A stretch of DNA of 18,748 nt, from positions 1-18,748 of the forward strand of contig NZ_LLZG01000300.1 of NCBI RefSeq assembly GCF_001509475.1, in the 5' to 3' direction. Shown one piece after another: positions 1 through 7,185 of the stretch. Each line of letters starts with the position of its first letter. The first letter of the stretch is position 1. Origin of the DNA: Streptomyces regalis (GTDB taxonomy: Bacteria > Actinomycetota > Actinomycetes > Streptomycetales > Streptomycetaceae). The translations under genes and the position numbers were made by a program. The notes beneath the pieces are model-generated. The model was not told where the DNA came from and searched no databases. It was given only the letters and a program-made list of their open reading frames with translations.

Positions 1-99
1 CGGATGGCTTGGCTTTCGCCACCCGGCCAACACTCAACCTACCAACGCCCACTGACAGCCGCTGACGAATACCGAAACTCCCGGCAGCAGCTTTCAACC
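1..99 (+). repeat. Left arm of a 99-bp inverted repeat
   Basis: Bases 1-99 are the reverse complement of 18635-18733 (position i pairs with 18734-i). The only mismatch is position 85 (C here, T in the reverse complement of the right arm), and identity stops at position 100. Because the arm begins at the window edge, it may extend further left: the right copy carries a hairpin whose last three bases would lie just outside the window here. The arm sits about 195 bp upstream of the first gene and contains no convincing ORF. The stretch 100-293 that follows holds no gene or clear promoter that I can support. Confidence 0.95.
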
Positions 100-293
100 A
101 CCCGAGTGCAGCCGGCCGCCGCTGGAGCAGGTCCCAAGGCCCTCCCATGGCCCATCCCAAGGGCCCGTACGGAACAGCTGCCAAGACGGCGAATACTCCT
201 GCAACCAACCTGGGTATGAGCCTCGTCGCAGTTCAAGTGGGCGCTGCCCACGTTCGGTTGACCTGACGGCACAAGCTCTGCGGGGGGAGCGGA

Positions 294-653
294 ATGAGTC
301 ACATCCAGGACATCGAACTGCCGGACGGCACGGTGATCACCGCCAGGATCGGCGCGGCCGACGCCTACGACGACCAGGAGGACGTAGGTTTCACCGAGGC
401 CGCGGCGGCGAAGGTCGAACAGCTCCAGGAGCTGATCAAGGGCGTCGGCGGCACCGTTCTGCAGGCCGCCCGAGAGGCCAAGCCGCACGAGGCCGCCATC
501 ACCTTCGGCGTGGAGCTGACCGCCAAGGAGGGCGTGGCGGTCGCCGTGCTCGCCCGTGGCGAGGTCAAGGCGTCTGTGCAGGTCACCCTCACCTGGCAGT
601 TCGACGGCAAGGCCGCGGGGGAGGACGACGAGAGCGCGGCCGCGCATGAGTGA
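294..653 (+). CDS. Small trypsin-co-occurring protein (Trypco1 / CU044_2847-like)
   Basis: This 119-aa protein opens with a short beta-strand-like stretch (ELPDGTVITARI), has an Ala/Glu-rich helix near residues 30-60, and then a second beta region with the signature-like segment ITFGVELTAKEG, ending in an acidic tail. This pattern matches the small CU044_2847/Trypco1 family found beside trypsin-like proteases in actinobacterial conflict loci; I recognise it by pattern, not by search. The ATG at 294 is preceded by a strong purine-rich ribosome site (GGGGGGAG, 282-289). Its last codons overlap the start of the protease gene by 8 nt (646-653), so the two are probably translationally coupled and function together. 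There is no signal peptide or membrane segment, so it should be cytoplasmic. Its biochemical role is unknown; a binding or regulatory partner of the protease is the natural guess. Confidence 0.8.
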   Translation: MSHIQDIELPDGTVITARIGAADAYDDQEDVGFTEAAAAKVEQLQELIKGVGGTVLQAAREAKPHEAAITFGVELTAKEGVAVAVLARGEVKASVQVTLTWQFDGKAAGEDDESAAAHE

Positions 654-2601
654 GCGCAACGACCGCCTCTTCGAGCTCGTCCGGGCCGCCACCGTCCATC
701 TGCTCCCCGCCGAAGGAAAGGACAGCCCCCTGTGGGGCAGCGGCTTCTTCGTCGCGCCCGGCTGGGTACTGACCGCCGCCCACGTCCTGCGTCCCCACCT
801 CCTGACGGACCGCCAGGCCGCGTTCCGGGTGCGCGGCGAGGGCGTCGACGCCGAGGCGCGTCTGGTGAGCTGGCTGATCACCGACCCCCGCTGCCCCAAG
901 GTCCCGCTGGCCGAGGACCTGGCCCTGGTGCGGCTGACCGGCGACCCCGACGAGCACTCCCACGAATGCGTGTGGCTCACCGACCGCGCCGCCCGCCACT
1001 CCGGCGCCCTCAAGGCCTGCGGCTACTACCCCGAACCGCGTGAGGCCCGCTTCCGCATCGCGGACGCCGAGATCAACGGCCACGAGGACACGTACGGGCT
1101 GATCATCAAGCCCGACATCGACTTCCCGAGCGGTATGTCGGGCGGTCCGCTGCTCGACCCCGAGACGGGAGCGGTCGTTGGGCTGATCAAGTCGCGGCGC
1201 AAGGAGAAGGACGGCGGCAAGGCGGTGGCGATCGCCGCGCTGCGCCGCTTCGGGGAGACGTACCGCACGGTCATGGCGGCCCACGACCGCTGGCACGGCG
1301 AGGAGCCGATGTCCCAGAGCGGGGACAACTGGATCGACCTCCAGCACGGGCCGTCGACCGACCAGAGCCCGGCATGGACGCCCCGCGACCGCCGCAAGGC
1401 GCTGGCCCTGCTGGCCGCGCTGCCGCCCCCGCCGGACGAGCCCACCGTCCGTCTCATCGCCAAGGAGGCCCGCAGCGGCACCCAGTGGGCCGGCGCCACG
1501 CCCGAGCTGCGGACCTGGCGCGACGGCCACGGCCTGCTCTACGAAGGCACCACCCCCCTCGACCCGCTCACCTTCCTGCGCTACATGAGGCTCGTCGGCG
1601 CCCACGCCCGCGCGCGCGACGCCGGCAGCCCCGCCCTCACCGGCTGGATCGACAAACGGCTGCGCGGCGACACCCGCCGGTACCTGCACGCCCTGGTCCG
1701 CGACGTCCACCTCCCCGAGGGGCTCGAGCCGCTCCCCGAGGACGACGGCCCGGAGCGCATCGTGATCCCCTACCCCGGCCCCGGCGAGGGCCCCGTGGTG
1801 GCCCTGCTGCTCGACCCGGTGATCGGCTCGCAGCCCGTCCGGTTCTTCTGGCAGGTCTGGTACGACGACGGCGACGGCCTGCCCGAGGTGCACGAGACGG
1901 ACGGCTCGGTGCACGGATGCCGGCCCGACGAGCTCGTCCAGGCACTGCGCGTCCCGCTGGGCGGACTGCTGGCGTCCAAGGACCGTCAGGGCCACCCCGT
2001 GCCGCTCGAAGTCGCCCTGCCCGCCGAGCACTTCGACACCGCCGTGCACCGCTGGCGGTTCGAGGACATCGCCGCGCTGAACGACCCGGGCCACCTGGGC
2101 GCACGCCGCCGCCTGGTGCTGCGCGCCCTCGAGCGCCGGGGAGATCCGGACAATCTCTGGGTCGACCGCTGGCAGCGCATGACGGCCGGGGGGCGTTTCC
2201 AGGGCTGGCGCATGCCTCCGCCCGGCGTCGTGGACACCGTCGGCTACCGCAACTCCGAGTGGGACCGCATCCCCGTCATGTGCCGGCCGGCCGGACAGGG
2301 CACCGGGCGGGTCGCCATGAAGCACGCCCTCGACAGCGGCCACGGCGTGGCTCTGTGGCCCATCGGCTCCCATCCCGAACGGGCCTGCCTGCCGGAGTGC
2401 GAGACCCTCCACGCGCGGATCGAGAAGTTCCTCGGGGCGGTCGGCTCGCTGTCCGAACTCCCCGACCGGCTGCGGCACGTGCGGCAGGACATCAGCGAAC
2501 AGCGGGCCGACAGCGCCTGGGCCGAACCCCTCGCGCTGCTCTACGACGACCCGCGCCGTCCCCTGCCGGACGAGGAGACCGATCCGGTGGACGCGCCGTG
2601 A
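646..2601 (+). CDS. Trypsin-like serine protease fused to a VMAP-C-like domain
   Basis: The 651-aa product has an N-terminal S1-like protease domain (about residues 10-210) with a full apparent catalytic triad: His46 in LTAAHVL, Asp91 in EDLALVRL and Ser165 in SGMSGGPL. There is no signal peptide, so it should act in the cytoplasm. The remaining roughly 400 residues resemble the C-terminal domain of vWA-MoxR-associated proteins (VMAP-C), with VRFFWQVWYDDGDG, GHGVALWPIG and a closing ALLYDDPRRPLP. The open frame extends upstream to 556, but that extension lies wholly inside the preceding gene and is composition-driven; ATG 646 gives a good protein start and an 8-nt overlap with the Trypco1 gene. 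Family knowledge: VMAP proteins form ternary conflict systems with MoxR ATPases and vWA proteins, both encoded next. Inference: the protease is the effector or processing arm, kept inactive until triggered. Protease call is firm; VMAP-C assignment is by motif recall and position. Confidence 0.87.
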   Translation: MSERNDRLFELVRAATVHLLPAEGKDSPLWGSGFFVAPGWVLTAAHVLRPHLLTDRQAAFRVRGEGVDAEARLVSWLITDPRCPKVPLAEDLALVRLTGDPDEHSHECVWLTDRAARHSGALKACGYYPEPREARFRIADAEINGHEDTYGLIIKPDIDFPSGMSGGPLLDPETGAVVGLIKSRRKEKDGGKAVAIAALRRFGETYRTVMAAHDRWHGEEPMSQSGDNWIDLQHGPSTDQSPAWTPRDRRKALALLAALPPPPDEPTVRLIAKEARSGTQWAGATPELRTWRDGHGLLYEGTTPLDPLTFLRYMRLVGAHARARDAGSPALTGWIDKRLRGDTRRYLHALVRDVHLPEGLEPLPEDDGPERIVIPYPGPGEGPVVALLLDPVIGSQPVRFFWQVWYDDGDGLPEVHETDGSVHGCRPDELVQALRVPLGGLLASKDRQGHPVPLEVALPAEHFDTAVHRWRFEDIAALNDPGHLGARRRLVLRALERRGDPDNLWVDRWQRMTAGGRFQGWRMPPPGVVDTVGYRNSEWDRIPVMCRPAGQGTGRVAMKHALDSGHGVALWPIGSHPERACLPECETLHARIEKFLGAVGSLSELPDRLRHVRQDISEQRADSAWAEPLALLYDDPRRPLPDEETDPVDAP

Positions 2602-2643
2602 ACACGGGGCCGTACCAGCCCGACAGCTGGCCGAAATCACCCG

Positions 2644-2669
2644 TGTACCAGGCCTGTTCTGGGTACATT
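2644..2669 (+). promoter_or_regulatory. Operator-like inverted repeat overlapping a possible -10 element
   Basis: In the 148-bp gap before the MoxR gene, TGTACCAG (2644-2651) and CTGGGTACA (2659-2667) form an inverted repeat around a 7-nt centre, with one extra G in the right arm. A TAnnnT-type -10 (TACATT, 2664-2669) overlaps the right arm; no good -35 is visible, as is common in Streptomyces. A second short perfect repeat (CCAGC / GCTGG, 2615-2619 and 2626-2630) lies just upstream. The arrangement suggests a repressor site on an internal promoter for the MoxR-to-FxsB unit. It could instead be a weak terminator after the protease gene, although no U-rich tract follows. Confidence 0.35.
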
Positions 2670-2749
2670 TCCAGGGGCCCGTTGCGGGCGCACGATGCCC
2701 CCGTCGGCCAGGCCGTGGACTACCACCGACCGTCGACGAGGAGCGCACC

Positions 2750-3748
2750 GTGAGCGAGTGGTTCATCTACCAGGGGATCGGACGTCCGGATCCGGCCAGG
2801 GTCGAGGAGTTGCCCGACCCGCCCCCCTGGCGGGCGTTCGACGCGCCACCCGTCGACTATGAAGTCCCGGAGCTCGACTCCTCCACCCACCGCAGGCTCG
2901 GCGCGCGCACCGTCCCGCTGCCCGTCCAGGACCCGGACGCCCTGGAACTCGTCAACGCCGCCCTGTACTTGAGGCGCCCGCTGCTCGTCACCGGCGAACC
3001 CGGCGTCGGCAAGTCGACGCTGGCCCACTCCGTCGCCTACGAGCTCGACCTCGGCCGCGTCCTGGAGTGGCCGGTCGTCAGCCGCAGCGAACTGCGCGAC
3101 GGCCTCTACACCTACGACGCCATCGGCCGCCTCCAGGACGCCCAGCTGCCCGGCGAGCCCGCCTCCCAGGACATCGGCCGGTACATCAAACTCGGCCCGC
3201 TCGGCACCGCGCTGCTCGCCGCCGACCGGCCGCGGGTGCTGCTCATCGACGAGCTGGACAAGAGCGACATCGACCTGCCGAACGACCTGCTGAACGTCCT
3301 GGAGGAGGGCCGGTTCGCCATTCCGGAACTGGAGCGGATCGCCGACCGCATCCCCGACGTCGACGTCCTCACCGACGACGGACGCCGGGTGACGGTGACG
3401 GGCGGTCAGGTCCGCTGCCGGGCGTTCCCGTTCGTCGTCATGACCAGCAACCGCGAACGCGAGTTCCCCGCCGCGCTGCTGCGCCGCTGCATCCCCCTCG
3501 ATCTCAAGGCCCCACGCGACGAACGCCTCGCCGCCCTCGTCCAGGCCCACTTCGGGCAGGGCTCCTACGACGACAACCGCGACCTCGTCGACCAGTTCAC
3601 CCAGGCCGAGGCGGACGGCTCGCTGCGTCCCACCGACCAACTCCTCAACGCCATCTTCCTCGCCCAGCACGCCGCCCGGGACGCGACCCAGCGGCGCGAG
3701 GAGATCTCGGAGCTGCTGATGCAGCCCCTCGACCGAGGGCCCCGGTAG
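2750..3748 (+). CDS. MoxR-family AAA+ ATPase
   Basis: This 332-aa protein carries all the main AAA+ marks: Walker A GEPGVGKST (residues 82-90), Walker B LLIDELDK with Asp167/Glu168, sensor-1 Asn234 in VVMTSN, and an arginine-finger-like RR immediately afterwards (ALLRRC). A C-terminal helical lid follows. Length and motif spacing fit MoxR ATPases, which remodel or activate partner proteins, typically vWA-domain proteins. The GTG start at 2750 is chosen because GAGGAG (2738-2743) sits 6 nt upstream. The next gene, a vWA-like SAV_2336 protein, starts 3 nt after the stop, and the VMAP-type protease gene lies upstream, so the MoxR-vWA-VMAP trio is complete. Inference: ATP-driven switching of the SAV_2336 partner and, through it, of the protease or downstream response. 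The ATPase call is secure; its substrate is inferred from context. Confidence 0.93.
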   Translation: MSEWFIYQGIGRPDPARVEELPDPPPWRAFDAPPVDYEVPELDSSTHRRLGARTVPLPVQDPDALELVNAALYLRRPLLVTGEPGVGKSTLAHSVAYELDLGRVLEWPVVSRSELRDGLYTYDAIGRLQDAQLPGEPASQDIGRYIKLGPLGTALLAADRPRVLLIDELDKSDIDLPNDLLNVLEEGRFAIPELERIADRIPDVDVLTDDGRRVTVTGGQVRCRAFPFVVMTSNREREFPAALLRRCIPLDLKAPRDERLAALVQAHFGQGSYDDNRDLVDQFTQAEADGSLRPTDQLLNAIFLAQHAARDATQRREEISELLMQPLDRGPR

Positions 3749-3751
3749 CCG

Positions 3752-6700
3752 ATGACCCCCCGCGTTCCCGGCATCCCGGCAGGCGACGTGAGCCCCGTGC
3801 TCACGGCGCTGGTCGCGCGTATGCGGGACGCGGGCATCGCGCCCGGAGTCGAGGAGCTCGCGGACGCGCTGTGGCTCGCCCGCTGGCTGCCACGTTCCGC
3901 GCCCCAGCCCGACCTGCCCGGGACCGCCCCGGTCGACGCGGCCACCGACCCGCTCGCCGACCCCGGCGCGCTCCCGCCGGGGGCCACGCACAGGCCCCGC
4001 CTGCCCGCCCAGGACAGCGAGCCGCAACAGCCGGAGAGAGCAGGACTGTTCGCGCCCGGCCCCGGAGGCGACGTCGCCGACTCCCGGATGACCCGGGTCC
4101 GCGTCCCCGCCGCGCCCGCCCTGCCCGAACCGCTCGCCCTGCAACGGGGTTTACGGCCCCTGCAGCGCTACCGGGCGCCCGTACGGCCCGTGCCGCGCAC
4201 CCTCGACGAATGCGCCACCGCTGAGCGCGCCGCGGAGTCCGGGCTGGTCCTGCCCGTCCTGCGCACGGACCGCCGCCGCGAGGCACGCCTGCTGCTCCTG
4301 ATGGACATCTCCACCTCGACGGTCGTATGGCAGCAGGCCCTGGACGAACTGCGCCAGGTCTGTGCCCGCGCCGGCGCCTTCTGCGAGGTGCAGGTGCGCT
4401 ACCTGCACGAAACGCCCGGCGGCCGGCCCGGCTGCGCCGCAACCCCGCAGCCCACCGCCGCGCTCTACGCACCGGAGCAGCTCAGCGACCCGACCGGGCG
4501 GCGCGTCACCCTGGTCCTCAGCGACTGCGCCGGGCCGATGTGGCGCAGCGGCCGGGTGCAGCGGCTGCTGTACCGCTGGGCCGCGACGGCGCCCGTGGCC
4601 GTCGTACAGCCGCTGCCGCAGCGGATGTGGCTGCGCACCCATCTGCCCGCCCGGCGCGGGTTGTTGCACCGGCGTGAAGGGCCCGCCGGGTCGCTGCTGT
4701 TCCGGCCCGACAAGGGGCCGGTGGAAGCCGGCGCGCTGCCCGTTCCGGTGCTCGCGCTGCGCCGGGAGTCGGTGGAGGGCTGGGCGCGGCTGGTGTCCGG
4801 CGCCACGGGACAGTCGCTGTCCGCCGCGGCCGGCTGGGTGCGGGCCGACCATCCCGGGTCCGCGGCGCCGGTGCGGGCCACGCAGGAACGCAGCGGTGCG
4901 GATCGCGTCCGCGCGTTCTGGCGTCCGGCGTCGTCCGAGGCGCGTCGACTGGCGGTGTATCTGTCCGCGGTGCCGCTGTACCTGCCGGTGATGCAGCTCG
5001 TCCAGCACGCCATGCTGGCCGGGAGCGGGCCGGACGTGTTGTCCGAGGTGTTGCTGAGCGGTCTGCTGCGGCGGCGGGAGGACGCGGACGATCCGCGGGC
5101 CGTCCGCTACGACTTCCTGCCGGGGGTGGCCACCGAGCTGCGGTCCCGTCTGTCGGTCGACGAGGTGGAGCTGCTGTTCAAGCACTGCTCCGAGTACGTG
5201 GAACGGAAGTTCGGGCGCAGTGCGCGCAACTTCCCCGCACTGGCGGGGGCGTTCCTGCGGGGCGCGGTGCCGCCCGACGGGGAAGCGCCCGCTGCTTCGG
5301 GGGAGCGGGAGCCGGCCGGGCTGCGGGCGTTCGCCGAGGTGTCCGCGGAGGTGCTGCGGGACCTGGGGGCGCGGCTGCCGGCGGTGCCGGTGGGGCCGGG
5401 GCAGAGCGCGTCCGAGCTGCTCCGTCTGGGACGTCAGGCGCTCGCGCGGTTCAACGGCGAGGGGCTCACCCGGGAACTCGATGCCGCGGTGGGGTGCCTG
5501 CGGCAGTCGGTCGTGGTCGCCCGGTCCGACAGTGAACGGGCCCTGGCGGGCGAGGAGTTGGCCGCCGCGCTGCTGTCCCGCTGGCGCGTGCGGCGCGTGG
5601 GGGAGGACCTGCGGGAGGCGTGGGAGGCGATCGACGGGCAGGCCGTCACTGCGCGCGGGCAGCTCGTGCGGGGGTTGGTGTGCTGGGCGCAGGCGCAGGA
5701 GGTGCGGGTCGGCGGGGTCGACTTCGACGGGATTGCGGAGAGCCTGCGGGAGTGGGCTCGGGCGAAGCCGGAGCGGGTCGCGGGGCGTGCGCTGCGGGTG
5801 TTGCTGTATCTGGCCGACGAGAGCCTCTCCGCCGTCCTGGCCGACGAGGCCACGCAGGCCGAGGAACCGGAGCGGCGCAGGGCCGCCGCGGAGGCGCTGG
5901 CGGGTGTGCGGCGGGCTGTGGGGGAGCTGGGGCCGCGGAAGAGGGACAAGGTCGAGAACTGGTACGTCCGTCACCTGGAGCGGGCCGTCGACGCGGCGGA
6001 CGTCTGGCTCGACCTGGTCCGGTCCGAGCAGGGCCTGGTCGTGCGGGGGCGGTTGTGGCTCGATCTTGCACGGCAGTACGCCGGGCACAGCCCGGACGGG
6101 CAAGCCGCTTCGCAGGCGGCCGGCTGGGCGTTGCGCGCCGCCGAGGACCTCAAGGCCGCAGTCGGCGCATACGTCCTGCCGGACGATGAGCGCTGCCGGA
6201 TCTGGCTGGACGTGGCGGACGCTGTCGAGATCGAGCAGTTCCTACGCCGCGGCGACCGGACGAGCGAGGCGCTGTTGGACGCGATGGAGCAGGCCCTCCA
6301 GGCCGCGGGTGACGACCAGGAGCTCACCTTCGAGTGTCTGGCGCGGGCCGGGAAGATCCATCGCGACCGCCACGACCAGTCCGGGGACCTGACCCAGCTG
6401 AACCGCGCCGTCGACGCCTGGGCGCAGGCCGTACAGCTGCTCGATGAGGACGACCCCCGGCGGCCGGTTGTGCTGACCGACCTCGGCCTGGCCCTTTACG
6501 TCCGGTTCGGTCTGAGGGCAGAGGCCGACGACATCGCCAGGAGCGTCGATCATCTGCGCCAAGCGGTCGACGAGTCCCTGCCGGACGATCCCGGGCTACC
6601 GGGGCGGCGTCGCAAGCTGGGCCGTGCCTACTACCGGCGCTACCTCCTGACCAGTGTGCTGACCGACCTGTACGAGGCCGACTGGCTGTTCGCGGAGGCC

Positions 6701-7036
6701 GTTCGCGGTTCCGAGAACCCGGTGCTTCTCGCGCACAGCCTGATCAGCCGCGCAGCCGTGGCCCGGCTCCTGCACGAGCGCACGGAAGCGATCACGCATC
6801 TGCACAAGGTGATCGATCTCTGCAGCCAGGCCGTCGAGTTCGCCGAGGAGGCGGGTGAGAGTGAGCTGGTCGCCGCGGCGCTCACAGGGCGGGGCCGGGC
6901 GCGAGAGCAGATGGGCAGAGGCTACGAAGCCCTCACCGACTACCGGCATGCCCTCCGCCTGACGGAGGACCGCGACCGCGTCCGCCTCCTTGGCTCGCAC
7001 ATCGCCCGCCTGTCCCCCGAAACGGCCGACGAGTGA
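3752..7036 (+). CDS. SAV_2336-type protein with vWA-like N-terminal half and TPR-like C-terminus
   Basis: The 1094-aa product has a Pro/Ala-rich N-terminal segment (about 1-150), then a vWA-like core in which LLLLMDISTST provides a MIDAS-type DxSxS (Asp185, Ser187, Ser189) and VTLVLSDCAGP (Asp258) gives a second core strand. This matches the SAV_2336 family partnered with MoxR ATPases in Streptomyces. The middle (about 390-540) holds the helical segment ending near FKHCSEYVERKFGRSARNF. From about residue 590 to the end the protein is helical and Ala/Leu/Arg-rich, and residues about 850-1085 look like divergent tetratricopeptide repeats (TDLGLALYVRFG, RRKLGRAYYRRY, GYEALTDYRHAL). It begins 3 nt after the MoxR stop and its TGA overlaps the GTG of the peptide gene (GTGA, 7033-7036). 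Inferred role: the metal-dependent scaffold of the ternary system, with the TPR part recruiting a trigger or the peptide pathway. Substrate and ligand are unknown. Confidence 0.85.
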   Translation: MTPRVPGIPAGDVSPVLTALVARMRDAGIAPGVEELADALWLARWLPRSAPQPDLPGTAPVDAATDPLADPGALPPGATHRPRLPAQDSEPQQPERAGLFAPGPGGDVADSRMTRVRVPAAPALPEPLALQRGLRPLQRYRAPVRPVPRTLDECATAERAAESGLVLPVLRTDRRREARLLLLMDISTSTVVWQQALDELRQVCARAGAFCEVQVRYLHETPGGRPGCAATPQPTAALYAPEQLSDPTGRRVTLVLSDCAGPMWRSGRVQRLLYRWAATAPVAVVQPLPQRMWLRTHLPARRGLLHRREGPAGSLLFRPDKGPVEAGALPVPVLALRRESVEGWARLVSGATGQSLSAAAGWVRADHPGSAAPVRATQERSGADRVRAFWRPASSEARRLAVYLSAVPLYLPVMQLVQHAMLAGSGPDVLSEVLLSGLLRRREDADDPRAVRYDFLPGVATELRSRLSVDEVELLFKHCSEYVERKFGRSARNFPALAGAFLRGAVPPDGEAPAASGEREPAGLRAFAEVSAEVLRDLGARLPAVPVGPGQSASELLRLGRQALARFNGEGLTRELDAAVGCLRQSVVVARSDSERALAGEELAAALLSRWRVRRVGEDLREAWEAIDGQAVTARGQLVRGLVCWAQAQEVRVGGVDFDGIAESLREWARAKPERVAGRALRVLLYLADESLSAVLADEATQAEEPERRRAAAEALAGVRRAVGELGPRKRDKVENWYVRHLERAVDAADVWLDLVRSEQGLVVRGRLWLDLARQYAGHSPDGQAASQAAGWALRAAEDLKAAVGAYVLPDDERCRIWLDVADAVEIEQFLRRGDRTSEALLDAMEQALQAAGDDQELTFECLARAGKIHRDRHDQSGDLTQLNRAVDAWAQAVQLLDEDDPRRPVVLTDLGLALYVRFGLRAEADDIARSVDHLRQAVDESLPDDPGLPGRRRKLGRAYYRRYLLTSVLTDLYEADWLFAEAVRGSENPVLLAHSLISRAAVARLLHERTEAITHLHKVIDLCSQAVEFAEEAGESELVAAALTGRGRAREQMGRGYEALTDYRHALRLTEDRDRVRLLGSHIARLSPETADE

Positions 7037-7185
7037 CCCTCCCCACCGACGACACCCACATACGCCTCCCGGAGATCACCCCACCCGACCACACCGACCA
7101 CCCGGTATTGGCCGCGATCCTCGCCGAACTCCGCACCCGTGAGGGGGAGAGCATCGTCGTCGCCCACTACGAAGACGCGCCATGA
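7033..7185 (+). CDS. Predicted YxD-tail cyclophane RiPP precursor peptide (FxsA-like)
   Basis: This short gene encodes 50 residues from a GTG that overlaps the SAV_2336 stop (GTGA, 7033-7036), and its TGA overlaps the maturase ATG (ATGA, 7182-7185). The peptide has an N-terminal leader with IRLPEI (10-15) and a helix-forming HPVLAAILAELRTRE (23-37), then an extreme C-terminal segment IVVAHYEDAP (41-50). FxsA-type precursors carry a C-terminal FxSxx-COOH motif modified by FxsB; here the same position reads Tyr46-Glu-Asp48-Ala-Pro, a YxDxx variant. As far as I recall, a YxD-tail class of cyclophane RiPPs is recognised. Known chemistry of the group is a C-C crosslink between the aromatic side chain and the beta carbon of the residue two places on, here Tyr46-Asp48. 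The start has no Shine-Dalgarno, so translation is probably coupled. Possible cleavage after Arg34 or Arg36 would release a 16- or 14-residue tail; this is inference. Confidence 0.82.
   Translation: MTLPTDDTHIRLPEITPPDHTDHPVLAAILAELRTREGESIVVAHYEDAP

Noticed and set aside
4..219. 71-codon plus-strand open frame starting within the left repeat arm
   Set aside because: It has no ribosome site and no recognisable motifs. The right copy of the repeat carries only its first part and diverges at position 100, so there is no sign of a conserved protein.
589..2766. 725-codon minus-strand open frame opposite the protease gene
   Set aside because: Composition shadow of the real plus-strand gene, which has an intact catalytic triad and coherent domain motifs; the antisense product has none.
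4151..6103. 650-codon minus-strand open frame inside the SAV_2336-type gene
   Set aside because: Pro/Arg/Gln/His-rich shadow translation without motifs, start context or ribosome site.
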